Source of the DNA: Aphrocallistes beatrix
Lineage: Eukaryota > Porifera > Hexactinellida > Sceptrulophora > Aphrocallistidae
NCBI GenBank assembly: GCA_963281255.1
Contig: OY725497.1
Location: 3,774,968 to 3,838,967 of the forward strand
Reading direction: 5' to 3'
DNA length: 64,000 nucleotides
The notes under the pieces are model-generated. The model made no database searches. It was not told the origin of the DNA and saw nothing but the letters and a program-made list of their open reading frames with translations. A program made the translations under genes and the position numbers. Positions 19,372 to 29,800 of the stretch are shown piece by piece. Position 1 is the first letter of the stretch. Every line of letters begins with the position of its first letter.

Positions 19372-22300
19372 TTAGATAATAGACAGTTGACCATCTGATT
19401 GCTCAGAAATCATATCAACCTCTTTTTTGTCCCAAGAAGAGGTAGAGGGGAAGTCAAAGTTAGAGGCTCCACTCTCAGAATTTGGTATTAGATCAAAATC
19501 GTCTGGATCTTCTGAGCTCGTGCTGTCAGAAATATTGAAAGGGCCTTGCGGTAGGGAGGTGTTGACCCTACTCGGTACAGAATAGAGGGAGTACTCATCC
19601 ATGTCTTCTGAGAATAGGTCTAGTATCAGTTCCTTGCTTTCATAGAGTGTGATCTCCGTTGGATTTGATTCGAGATCTCCATATGGATATATCCACAGAG
19701 GATTCTCCATTACGGCTGCGTCTGATCTTGAGAATATCCCACTCGTCCCTACAGCTGAGAGAGATGAGAAGGATTTCGCATGTTGTTGAGTTAGCAGAGT
19801 TCCTGCTTCATCAAGATCTCTATCTGACTGCAACTTAACTCTCTTTATGTAGTATTTGATGTAGAAGAACAAGACCCAGAAGCAGCAGCAAGTCAGATAA
19901 AGGCATAGCGCGAGTAGCGATACAGCAGAGAGGAGCACGGGTAGGAGATAAGGAGACGAGTCAGTGACATGGAACTGGCTCAGTGATAGTATAGAAGATG
20001 AGGTAAATATGTTTCTTACCTGGTCAAATCGCTCGTCAACGTCTTTCAACACCATTTCAGGATCAATAACCTGTTGAGTTTCAAGGTCTATGACATGAAA
20101 TATGATCTCAGTCTGACTGTTGTCAACCTGATTCTGGGATGAAGTGGGGACTAAATTCTCAATATTCACATAATGTTGTGTTATATTTTCGAGTGTTTGG
20201 CGGTAATATATTTGCATACTCCTTACCGTCTCTAGTGGCCTGTCCACTAGAGCGACCAACCTCTCTACTTCTTTCAAAACGATGACTTTCACCAGTTTTG
20301 AAGCATTGCGATACTCTCCCACTTTATTATTGTCAAAAGCAAATATTTCGAAACGAAAACTCTCCCCAGCTCTCCCATTGAACAACCTCTCAGTTACTAG
20401 GATACCATTTCCTGTATTGAATTCGAATCCTTGAATGAGTTTGTCCAGTTCGAATACAATGGAGTTATAAGGAGGGAGGTCTAAATCTGTAACAAAGAAC
20501 TGTACCACCTCCGTTTCAAAGTCTGCAGTCTCAGGGAAACCAACAACATAAACATCCCGTGTGTACTGAGGCGGGTTGTCGTTGATATCTGTCACTGTTA
20601 TCATCACAGTGGCTGATGAAAACTGTGGGACGTTTCCGTTATCTCGAGCTTGTACCACGAACTCAAACTTACTTTTTGATTCTCTATCAAATGTCAGATT
20701 GGTGCGGATCTGGTTATTACTCAGATAGAAAAAATTTGCATCTTCAAAATCATTGATGATGTCAAGGCTAACTAATCCGTTCCCAGTAGCAATATCGTCC
20801 AGATCCGTGACTGTGATGGGGAGGGAGATGAGACTAGGGTCTTGTTCCTCTGCCACTGAGAAGTTGAATCGGGGTGGAGAGAAGACAGGAGAGTTGTCAT
20901 TCAAGTCAAGAACATGTATAGAAACACTGGCAGTAGTTTGAAGTGGATTCACATCAGAATCAGATGCAGATACAACGAGGTTAAAAACAGCTGTTTTTTC
21001 TCTGTCAATCCTAACATCAGTTGTGTACAGAATTCCAGTGGTAGCGTCAAGTCTAAGGTACCCACCGTCGTTCCCAGATAAGATGCGGTAAGAAATAAAG
21101 CCATTCGTCCCGATATCAAGATCCACTGCTTGGAGCTGGGTAACGTTTATACCAGCGTTTAAATTCTCAGATACACTCGCATTTAAACTATCCTCGATGA
21201 AAGTGGGCGGGTTGTCATTGATATCTGTGAGGTTAATACTTAACAGTTGAGTCGAGGATAGAGGGGGAATCCCATAGTCAGTGACAAGCAACGTGATCTG
21301 GAATCCATTAGGGTACATTTCTCTATCGAGTATTTGCGTTGTAATCAGTGCACTGGCATCGTTGCTTATTGCAAATATGGAATTGCTATTCCCTTCTGGT
21401 AGAATGGAGACGGAAGTTCGTGAGTTGTTGGTATTAGGCTCATCTCCATCAGAAGTGCTGAGGAAGAGGAGTGTGGAGTGAGCTGCTAGTCCTTCCATGA
21501 AAAAGAGCGTAGCTGGAACCGAATCAAACATTGGAACTTGATCATTACAGTCAGTTATTTGGATTGTGAATATACGGAAGGTATTTAGAGAAGGACTATG
21601 TGATTCTGCAGCGATGATTGTTGCCATATAGGATGAAACTGATTCCCGATCTAAGCAATTGTCAGAAGCTACTGAGAGAACTCCATCCACAGCTAGCTGT
21701 AGGCAATTAGTTGGAGGGCTAGATACGAGTAGGGTGAAATTAATTGTATCATCGATTTCAAGATCTCCATCAAAAGCCATTATAGTCCCCACTTCTGTAT
21801 TAGAAGGAGCACATTCCTGAATTGATAGTTGGCAACAACCGTCTGTAAATATAGGGGGGGTGTCTGGAGAATCCAATACTTGAACAGTGAGAGTGTTTGA
21901 AGTGCTTCGAGATGTTCCCCCACAGATGCCAGCGGGATTCCCTCCGTCTCTGACTGTCACTATGAAGTCATGCTCTCTCTGAACTTCAAAGTCTAAGCTC
22001 CCCACTAGAGTTACCCTACCTGTAACATCTCCAATCGCGAATTTCCCAGACGTATCGTCAATGGAAAAGATGAGTTCTTTATTGCTTCCGGAGTCTGCAT
22101 CAGACGCTTGTACTCTAAAAATCAATTCGCCAACATTCTCGGATTCGTACACAGCTGTTGTCAGAATGTTGTTTGTAAATACGGGTGAATTGTCATTACA
22201 GTCCTTTATGAATATACTCAGATCAGCAGTAGTCTCTCCTGTGCCGGGTACTGTTTTAGCGGTGAGCACGCATTCAAAACGTTCTTGAACTTCGTGGTCT

Positions 22301-22560
22301 AAATTTTCACCTCTCACCTCAATTCTAAGGCCATCAAGAGCAGTGTTAAGGGAAGCAATGAAGTAATTCCCACAGTCACGAGAAATCGAGATTTCCTCAG
22401 AATCGTAGTTTGTGATGGCAATTTCTACAACTAATTCTCTGATGCGAGCACATTCACAGACTGCCGCCACTGTTTGAGTATTCCAATTGAGACTATAGCC
22501 GACGTCCAGAAGGGTGACAAGGAATAGGAGCGTAGATAGCATATGAGGGACCCTTAACAT
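19372..22560 (-). CDS. CDH23-like transmembrane cadherin
   Basis: A 1062-residue single-exon cadherin. Signal peptide about 1-23; seven extracellular cadherin repeats delimited by DCNDNSPVF, DSPDTPPIF, DCNDQVPMF, DINDNPPTF, DLNDNSPVF and DINDNPPQY, with LDRE/FDRE and DxD calcium motifs. After the last repeat comes a ~110-residue membrane-proximal segment (VERLVALVDRPLETVR onward) like the region preceding the membrane in cadherin-23. One membrane span, about 870-903, rich in Cys, Leu and Phe. The ~157-residue tail contains ENPLWIYP, matching the NPLW motif of the cadherin-23 tail, and ends LSII, a class I PDZ-binding type. No beta-catenin-binding motif of classical cadherins was seen. Likely a calcium-dependent adhesion or cell-surface link protein. 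It has far fewer repeats than CDH23 (27). Confidence 0.88.
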   Translation of the reverse strand: MLRVPHMLSTLLFLVTLLDVGYSLNWNTQTVAAVCECARIRELVVEIAITNYDSEEISISRDCGNYFIASLNTALDGLRIEVRGENLDHEVQERFECVLTAKTVPGTGETTADLSIFIKDCNDNSPVFTNNILTTAVYESENVGELIFRVQASDADSGSNKELIFSIDDTSGKFAIGDVTGRVTLVGSLDFEVQREHDFIVTVRDGGNPAGICGGTSRSTSNTLTVQVLDSPDTPPIFTDGCCQLSIQECAPSNTEVGTIMAFDGDLEIDDTINFTLLVSSPPTNCLQLAVDGVLSVASDNCLDRESVSSYMATIIAAESHSPSLNTFRIFTIQITDCNDQVPMFDSVPATLFFMEGLAAHSTLLFLSTSDGDEPNTNNSRTSVSILPEGNSNSIFAISNDASALITTQILDREMYPNGFQITLLVTDYGIPPLSSTQLLSINLTDINDNPPTFIEDSLNASVSENLNAGINVTQLQAVDLDIGTNGFISYRILSGNDGGYLRLDATTGILYTTDVRIDREKTAVFNLVVSASDSDVNPLQTTASVSIHVLDLNDNSPVFSPPRFNFSVAEEQDPSLISLPITVTDLDDIATGNGLVSLDIINDFEDANFFYLSNNQIRTNLTFDRESKSKFEFVVQARDNGNVPQFSSATVMITVTDINDNPPQYTRDVYVVGFPETADFETEVVQFFVTDLDLPPYNSIVFELDKLIQGFEFNTGNGILVTERLFNGRAGESFRFEIFAFDNNKVGEYRNASKLVKVIVLKEVERLVALVDRPLETVRSMQIYYRQTLENITQHYVNIENLVPTSSQNQVDNSQTEIIFHVIDLETQQVIDPEMVLKDVDERFDQVRNIFTSSSILSLSQFHVTDSSPYLLPVLLSAVSLLALCLYLTCCCFWVLFFYIKYYIKRVKLQSDRDLDEAGTLLTQQHAKSFSSLSAVGTSGIFSRSDAAVMENPLWIYPYGDLESNPTEITLYESKELILDLFSEDMDEYSLYSVPSRVNTSLPQGPFNISDSTSSEDPDDFDLIPNSESGASNFDFPSTSSWDKKEVDMISEQSDGQLSII

Positions 22561-22616
22561 TTTCTAAGAAGATGAAACATAATCCATTGTAATTATCTGA
22601 TATTTTCAAATAATAA

Positions 22617-22714
22617 TCTTATAGATTAAAACGCTAGGATTTTTTTTGTGTGTGTTTGTCCGAATTGATTGAAAAATTGGCAAGTCGTAGAGGTAAGAAA
22701 ATTGGCATGTAGGT
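22617..22714. repeat. Dispersed repeat, copy 2
   Basis: Matches 2815-2905 in the same orientation (gctaggatttt, tccgaattgattgaaaaattggcaa, gtcgtagag; slightly different spacing). It lies just upstream of the cadherin start. Confidence 0.6.
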
Positions 22715-22965
22715 GTCAAATGATATGACTACGATTAAGTTCTAAGATCTAAGCGAAATTTTCACACCTCTGCAAATAAAATGGAAAACAATTTTTCACA
22801 CCTTTTCTATACTAAATAAATGACTACACTATCACAATAGAAATCATTGTACGACACTACAATATATTGTCATTGTTATTAATTAAATACTTCAAAGCCA
22901 CGACTTATGTTTGATATCTTAAATGTATTATAGTGTAGCTTCCAACGGTTGACATGGGTTTTTAT

Positions 22966-23225
22966 ATATGTAGCTATACGTGTAGCTACACGTGTTGCTA
23001 CATATGTAGCTACATATATTGCAACACGTGTAGCTACATATGTAGCAACACGTGCTGCTACATATGTAGCTACACGTGTTGCGACATATGTAGCTACACG
23101 TGTTGCAACATATGTAGCTACACGTGTTGCAACATATGTAGCAACATATGTTGCAACACGTGTTGCTACATATGTCACAACACGTGTAGCTACACGTGTT
23201 GCAACATATGTTGCAACACGTGTAG
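22966..23225. repeat. 12-bp tandem array of E-box palindromes
   Basis: About 21 copies of a 12-bp unit with consensus CAYRTGTNGCWA. Each unit holds either CATATG or CACGTG, so a CANNTG E-box palindrome occurs roughly every 12 bp for ~260 bp. Because 12 is a multiple of three and the unit has no stop, both strands stay open and give spurious Ala-Thr-Val-Tyr repeats. It lies less than 100 bp after the stop codon of the LRR gene. Confidence 0.9.
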
Positions 23226-23317
23226 AGAGGAAGAGGAAGAGGTAAAGAGGGTATTTACTTCGTGAAGTAAGTAGCTGGAATATATAATGAGATATTGAAC
23301 AAGGCAACGATGGAATG

Positions 23318-26300
23318 TCACTGCTTCAGTCTGTCTCTAAGATAAGGCATACAGCGCTCAGCACACAAGCTATACAGTATAGGAAATGAATTGTTCGAAT
23401 GGATTGGCGTAGAAGAAGGAATGATGAGCTCTTTGCCGAGGCCGAAATATGTCAGATCACAATTGGAACAATGTTGTGTTCTAAAACATAAAATTTGAAT
23501 AAACTTTAGGATGCAGAATGAGTAAGCATATTCACGAAATAGTACCTCTGGTTAAACAATTCTTTCAAATATGCAGGCACTCTCTCCACAGCTTCTTCGT
23601 ACACCTCACGTAACAGCGAGTTAAGACAGAGATCCTGCAAGTGCTAAAGACGACATAGATTACGTCAAAGTAGCTGATACATACGTACGTATTCAATAGT
23701 AAGTCTTACATCAGGTTGTATGTTTAGGTAATCATCCCAGATAAGAGGATGCATGTAATTATTCGTTATCTTAAAATGCTTCAGTTCTTCTAGCCAGGTT
23801 ATCTGAGAAGGGAGTCCAGGGAGTTCATTCCCTTCCAGGTTCAGAGAATTCAGCTCCTTTAGATTGCCTATCTTATGCGAGACACGCTTGATACGGTTGT
23901 AAGAGAGATCTAACTCTCTCAGGCGATGGAGAGCGAATAGACTGCAAAACGATAAAATATTGAATGAGTGCAGATAATAATACTGAGGAGAGAAGGTTAA
24001 TCAGTACCTGAGGGGGATTTCTTCTAACAAACAAAACGAAGCAGAGAGAATACGTAAAAGTGAGAACTTTAGTATTTCATCAGATATTAAAAGAAGTGGA
24101 TTGTTTCTCAAATACAACTCTTGCAAATTCACAGCAGTAAATAGTGATGATGGCAGAACCTTGTAGAAAGATATAAATCAAATATAATTGTTTGCTTAAA
24201 CGATATTAACGTATACGCAAATTACAGAAAATGATACCCTTCCCGTCTGTCCCATATTTTCAAGTATTGGTTTTTCACACTTTGGCAGCCCCTACGTCAC
24301 GCAACGTTTGAACGGACTATAAATTTGTGAAAATACGTGTTGAAATTTGGGCTCAAAGAAATGAACGTTAATGAAATGTATGCGATTTTTGTCTAATCAA
24401 ATTTTCTATTAAACAAGACACAGTACAGCAGAAATAATTCACTTCTGGATTGTCCACACAAAGCTGCACAAATAAACTAAATGAAATTCTTCTTCGCTTT
24501 ATTCGCAATCAGCAGAGTATCGGCGCTATCCTGCAGCACCATGCGGTTCGGTCTCAGCCTGGGGGAGCTGGTCAGGCGGCGGTTACACGGAATGCACACA
24601 TCGACAGTCTCCTTGAAGGCGTTGGGGGCAGTCACGCCCAGGAATGTCTTTTTGATTTTAACCGAACAATTACTACAGAACAAATTTCCACAGCTTTGAC
24701 ACTGTCTCTTTTTACGATATATTCGGAGAACAGTTTCGCACTTGTGGCAGGTTTCGTGCCTAAGTCTTCGTCGAGGAGCAACGGCACCTGATGGTGGGTT
24801 GTCTGGCAACGGTGTATCCGTCAAATCGAGAAACCCAGAGGAAATGGGAACATCTGTCTGAGATCTAACCTTGCTGCCAGGATGTACGGACGAATTTTTC
24901 CCCTTCTGCTTCATTTCTGGAGTGATATGCGAAATGAATCGAGTGAGAATAGAAGCGTCACAACATACACATGTTGTTACAATGACACTAACAGTCATAG
25001 AGGGGAACAAAACGAGGAAGAAAACAAGGACGAGAAGGATACTGACAACGACTGCGGAATGAAAATGATCGCACCACGATAGCAGGTTATAGAGAGCATC
25101 AAAAAACTTGATTATATATTTTAGGTGCTCTTGTGCTGAAGATAGCATAGCGCGGAATTCTTTGATATCCTGGTGAACATCGTTCTCCTGCTCGAGTTCA
25201 TGAGTTAAATCATTCTGGTAAGAATTATTGAGATTAAGCTGATACTTAGGCCGCGATAACTCTGAGTTGTCGGTGTAACACTGAGTGAAGTAACTAGCTA
25301 GCATGAAGATACTAGCTGAAGAAGCCAGGAGAACGAACAGTGCTGGGATGAAGGCAGGGTGGAGGAGGAGAGCAAAGAGACTGATGAACGCAAGTGAGGA
25401 TATCAAGGGGTATCTCCAGCTCCTCAGCAGAAACAGAGGCTGCACGGCAACCGAAAACGGCTCAAGGTATGTCAGAACTAGGCTGTATGTGCGCGTGAGG
25501 TAGATAATGTCTACACGTTGTTCGGGCTGGTTGACATCATCACTGACTATCTGGTCGTCGTACATCATTACGCAAATTTAAATTGTAGATAACGAAGTTC
25601 TAGGAGCCTACTGTGAAGCCAGTTACCTTGCACATCTCAAATGGTCTTATTATACACAAGTATTAATTGTATTGAAATATGATCAAGATTCAGCTAGTGT
25701 GTGTTGGGCTATACTTCACTGCAGATCAAGATATATAAAATGAGCTTATGGAATAAGGTAAATTAAATTCTTAATTTAGAAGTGATTCATCTTGAAATCT
25801 ACAATGCCAACTAATATTTTTACCAATTTAACATCACTACTTCCCTTTTAACCGTAGAATGCCCAGAGGGGACACAGTGTCCCCGATATCGCGGATGTCT
25901 CCCAGCCATTTTCTATGGCACTGAAGCCATATAAATGCTGGGCATTCTACAGTTAACCATTTTTCAATTCAACTTATAAGGCCTGGGAATTGTTTCAATG
26001 TTGTCAAGTCTGTGAATGAGTAAAAATAGAAGTACTGTAATCCATTTGCGGTGGTAAATTGCAATTGTTTGTCTGTAAACACAAATGGATTGCTACAAAA
26101 TCGTTTGGATGTGAGTGAGTGTGTATCGGTACAGTCGCGAGTGCAATTACTAGCTCTGAAGACTAATTCGTTGTGTATGATATAGCTTATAGTAAATACT
26201 TGTACAGTACCTTGAGCATGTTGAAAGACAGGTTGAGCACAGTCAATTTGATTGCAATCATGGAAATGTCTGGCAGCTGGTGTATGAACTGTGCTTTGAA

Positions 26301-26639
26301 GTTCAGTTCCTTGCAATTAGTTTCCATACATTTGAGGAGAGAGGCGTCCGAAGGAGATTGCATTGGCTTGTTAAGAGCTGTGAGAATAAATCAGTTTAAT
26401 AAGACCACTCATGCAGACTGATGCAGCGGTATATTAATTAAATATATGAAATACACAAATAAACAAACCAAACGGAGAGGTACAACGCTTCTCTCCACAG
26501 AAGTAGCCAGAGACTGGACCCTGTAGAACAATGTCCCCCGGGGGGAGACATCCAGTAACGCTCACTTGGTCAATCTCAGACTCCTCCAAGCTAACAGCTG
26601 ATGACACATCAAGCTTTTCTCGCACAAACGCTTGTAGCT
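23318..26639 (-). CDS. Leucine-rich-repeat protein, LRRC58-like, multi-exon
   Basis: Exons read from splice signals and phase: 26469-26639, 26211-26377, 24008-24159, 23710-23941, 23556-23634 and 23318-23480; the start lies upstream of 26639 and was not found. The product has LRRs running from LTVLNLSFNML across the large intron into VLPSSLFTAVNLQELYLRNNPL, then LRELDLSYNRI and LNSLNLEGNELPGLP. The C-terminus has HCSNC and LCAERC, a Cys-rich end resembling that of LRRC58. The exon joins keep frame at every junction (phases 1, 0, 2, 0, 2). The intron 24160-26210 encloses a complete protrudin-like gene on the same strand and a piggyBac-type MITE. Function of this LRR type is not firmly known; some members are cullin substrate receptors. 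Confidence 0.75.
24477..25568 (-). CDS. ZFYVE27: Protrudin-like FYVE protein (ZFYVE27-like)
   Basis: A 363-residue single-exon protein. Two hydrophobic hairpin stretches (about 45-95) and a third (about 170-205) form the reticulon-like membrane part; the C-terminal domain (274-332) has eight paired Cys beginning CHKCETVLRIY and the block GVTAPNAFKETVDVCIPCN, which closely resembles the atypical FYVE of protrudin, where the RHHCR phosphoinositide motif is likewise replaced by Lys/Arg-rich sequence. Protrudin sits in the ER, contacts late endosomes and promotes kinesin-dependent transport and protrusion. An FFAT motif was not obvious. The gene lies entirely inside an intron of the LRR gene on the same strand and has no introns itself, which is what a retrocopy or a captured gene would look like; the intact frame argues that it is expressed. 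Confidence 0.85.
   Translation of the reverse strand: MMYDDQIVSDDVNQPEQRVDIIYLTRTYSLVLTYLEPFSVAVQPLFLLRSWRYPLISSLAFISLFALLLHPAFIPALFVLLASSASIFMLASYFTQCYTDNSELSRPKYQLNLNNSYQNDLTHELEQENDVHQDIKEFRAMLSSAQEHLKYIIKFFDALYNLLSWCDHFHSAVVVSILLVLVFFLVLFPSMTVSVIVTTCVCCDASILTRFISHITPEMKQKGKNSSVHPGSKVRSQTDVPISSGFLDLTDTPLPDNPPSGAVAPRRRLRHETCHKCETVLRIYRKKRQCQSCGNLFCSNCSVKIKKTFLGVTAPNAFKETVDVCIPCNRRLTSSPRLRPNRMVLQDSADTLLIANKAKKNFI
25852..25952. mobile_element. piggyBac-type MITE
   Basis: A 101-bp element flanked by TTAA on both sides (25848-25851 and 25953-25956), with ends CCGTAGAATGCCCAG and CTGGGCATTCTACAG that are inverted repeats with one mismatch. A second internal palindrome (GGGGACACAGTGTCCCC) lies near the left end. 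TTAA duplication is the hallmark of piggyBac. It lies in the large intron of the LRR gene. Confidence 0.7.
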
Positions 26640-26890
26640 CTGAGGGAAAAGTAAAGATTTCTAAATAAGTCACTAAATAAGTTCTAGAATTGGTTCATTA
26701 TTGAGACAGTAAACCGGACTATTCCGAGTATCCATAATTTGTCTGTTACAAATTCCAAAAATACTAAGTTATTGAATATGAATGAGCATGTGGTATGCCA
26801 AAGTACAAATTAACTAATAATAAATCAGATAAGCATGAACATATTAACAATTCAGGTGTAATTACTGGAACTGTGTGACAGATTTCTTCA

Positions 26891-29800
26891 TCAATCATCT
26901 TGAAAGCAGAGCTGTTCAAGTTCGGTTATTTTCTGAATGCATCCTTCATATTTGTCACCCGACTCCGAGAGCATCCTCTTCAACTCGTCAATCTGCAGGT
27001 CATACGCGGATTTTAACACCTTATACATCCGCAACTCGCGGAGTGTATAGCCAAGTTTGAGTCTGAGGAGCTCGAGCTGCTTTCTCTTCGTGCGGAGAAC
27101 TCGGTCATTAGTCCTAGCATCAGAGAAGACGTATGAAGGTTTCTTGACAGAGAGGAGCTCACTGTGATCTTGAATATCAGGCGTGGAGGTCCCCGGGAGG
27201 CTGTCCGTGCGCCCTTCCAGGATGGAGATCTCCAGGTCGTGACAGCGCAGCTTGAGCTGGCCGTTCTCGTGACAGATCTTCCGCACGAGGGCAGGGAGGG
27301 AGGGGGCGTCGGAGTCTCGACTAACTAGATCCGTGTCCTCTGCTCCGTTAAACAAATCCAGTGGTATCTCCCTCTGCAGGGACGCTATCTCCGCCGCATA
27401 CTCCTGCTTCAGCCTGCCCAGCTCCTCCTCGAGCTCTCTCTTGCTGCGCATCGCACCGTCCATCTTCTCTTGGGACGACACCTTCGCTTTCTGTATCTCC
27501 TGGTCAGCACGTGAGAGGGCAGACCTTTGCTCGGATAGAGCCTGAGTAAGTTGAGCATTCTTGTTGCTCAGGTCATTGATAGTTCCCTGTAGCTTCCCCC
27601 GCTCTTCTTTATTACTCTCTAGCAAGTTGGGCAGCTCTGTCTCAAACGTGCTCTTGATGCGTGAATTCTCCTCACAAAGAGATCTGTTCTCATTTTCAGA
27701 ATCTTCTAATTTCCGATTCAATGCACTCATCTTGCTCTCGAGCAGAGATTCATACTGCGCAAGTGCGTCCTGTTTCTTGCTCCTCATCTCCTCGAGGTCA
27801 CCAACCAGCACTGCCAGCAGCTGTTCCTTCTCAGAAACACTTCTCTGCTGAGTTTGCAGCTCGGCATGACAACGCATCACTTCATTCTTGTTCTGAGTCA
27901 TTTCTTGAGAGAGAGCCTCGATCTCGCTGGTGTGAGAAGTGGAGAGTTGGGTGAGACTAGCGTCGTTATGCTTCACACGTTCCGACAGTTTATTGTTAGC
28001 TCCCTGTAGCCTCGTCACCTCTGTCTGCGCCTGACACAGCTGTGCGTTCAGCTGTTCCACCTGGTTACTGGAAGTTATCTGGAGGTGCTGCATACGGTTG
28101 TCCAGGAGGTCACGGTCCCTCTTCAGCTGCAGACTACTTGCCTTCAGTTCTTCTATCTGAGTGATGAGACTGGATTCCCGATCAGAGCTCTGCTGGTGGT
28201 GCAGAAACTTTTCTTGCTCCAATTCATGTCTGAGTGACGTCACGATCCTCTCCATATCCTGGATCTCTTCCTCCTTGAGCTGTCTCCGACCCCGCTCTGC
28301 ATTCAGTTCACCGTCTAGCTGAGCCACTGCATTCTTCTCCGTCTCTAGGGATCGTTCTACGGACTCTTTCAGCTGAGTTAACTCTCCCCTCTGCCCTCTC
28401 TCAACTTCAAGTTCCCTTCTGGTATCAGCTAGCTGAGTAACAGAGCTGTGGAGCTGCTGAGACAAGGACATCACTTGATGGTACCGCTTGAGGCACAACT
28501 CGAGAACGAGCCTCCTGCTCCTCAGCAGAGCGTCTAGAAGAAGTGGGAGTTGGGCTTCGTCCGATAACGAGATAGCACTCGTGTCATGAGTGAGTTCTTC
28601 ATTCAAAAACACCTGGAATTCTGTCTGAGCTGGCTGTTCTAAGGCGTGAGGTGTCGGCTGTTGGGTTTGTGTGCTGTTTATCCTATCAAGTTCTGTACGG
28701 TAATCCTGTGCACCCTGTTCAAGCTTTTCTTGTACAGTCTCAAAGACTCGTTCGAGGTAACTGATCCTCGCTACCTTATCTGCAGCGGTGAGAACATTCT
28801 CTTCCGCCTCCTCTCTCAGTGTTTGGACCTCACTCTCTACCGCTTCCGCGCATCTCTTCACTCCACGAGACTCCTCACTCACCTCTTCGTTAGCCGCCTG
28901 CAACGAGAGGATGCACCCGTGAGATTTCGCGAGATCCTGCTTCAGTTTGATGATCAAATCTTGACAAGTTTTCAGCTCTCGTCTGGTCTCTCTCAGCTCT
29001 CCACTGAAATAGTCATGAGGGGGGTCAGGCAGGGGGGAGGCCTGTCCTGTCAGCTCGAGCTGCGACTGGAGGATGGGCTCGGAGGGAGCTGAACTCTGGG
29101 TGACGTTACTGAAGACATCAGGAGGAAGGATTTGCGAGAGACTGAAGGATTCGGACACAGTAGGATGAGCAGTATTAAAGTTAACTCGAGTCTGGAGAGA
29201 CGCGTTATTGGCTACAAGTTCTAGAATGTTCTCTTCACACGCCAGTTTGTCTCTCTCTAACTTTTCTAGCTTAGCTCTCAACAGCCTCACTTCTTCCGTG
29301 TAGGCGTGTAGCCGGGACTCTTTCTCTACCAGCTGCTCGAGCACCAAGCCCTGCCGTTGAATCATCCGTTTGAGACCCACGAAGGCTTGAGGAGTGCTCT
29401 CTTCGCCGCCGGGACTGCTCACCTCATCGAAGAGAGATTTCATTTCCTGAGTAAAGCTCTGGTGATCTGTCTGTGAGAACCTCAAAGCAGCTGACAACTC
29501 TGAGATTATTTGGCTCAGGAGAGAGATCAGAGAAGAGAGAGCTTGCTTGCTGTCCTCTAAAGCTTTCACCCTATCCTCCACCATGGATGCTTCTACCTGC
29601 ATATTGTTCACAACCCTCTCCGCATCCTCGCTCTCCTGTATCTTCTGCTCAAACGCGGCATTCATCTGAGCACAGCTATGCTCTAGCAGGGTGTACTCCC
29701 TCTCTATGTGCCTCCTCTCCACCAGGCTCGCATTCAGATTCTCCTGCAGCTTATCAAGAGTCACCCGATTCTCCCTCAACTCCTCACTTAGGAGGAGATT

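Larger units (their letters stand above)
22561..23317. other. Intergenic region with repeats
   Basis: Between the cadherin start and the stop of the LRR gene. It contains the second copy of the dispersed repeat and the E-box tandem array, described separately. Confidence 0.5.

Noticed and set aside
22879..23307. Open frames on both strands with Ala-Thr-Val-Tyr or Cys-Ser-Tyr repeats
   Set aside because: They are translations of the 12-bp tandem array, open on both strands only because the unit length is a multiple of three and contains no stop.
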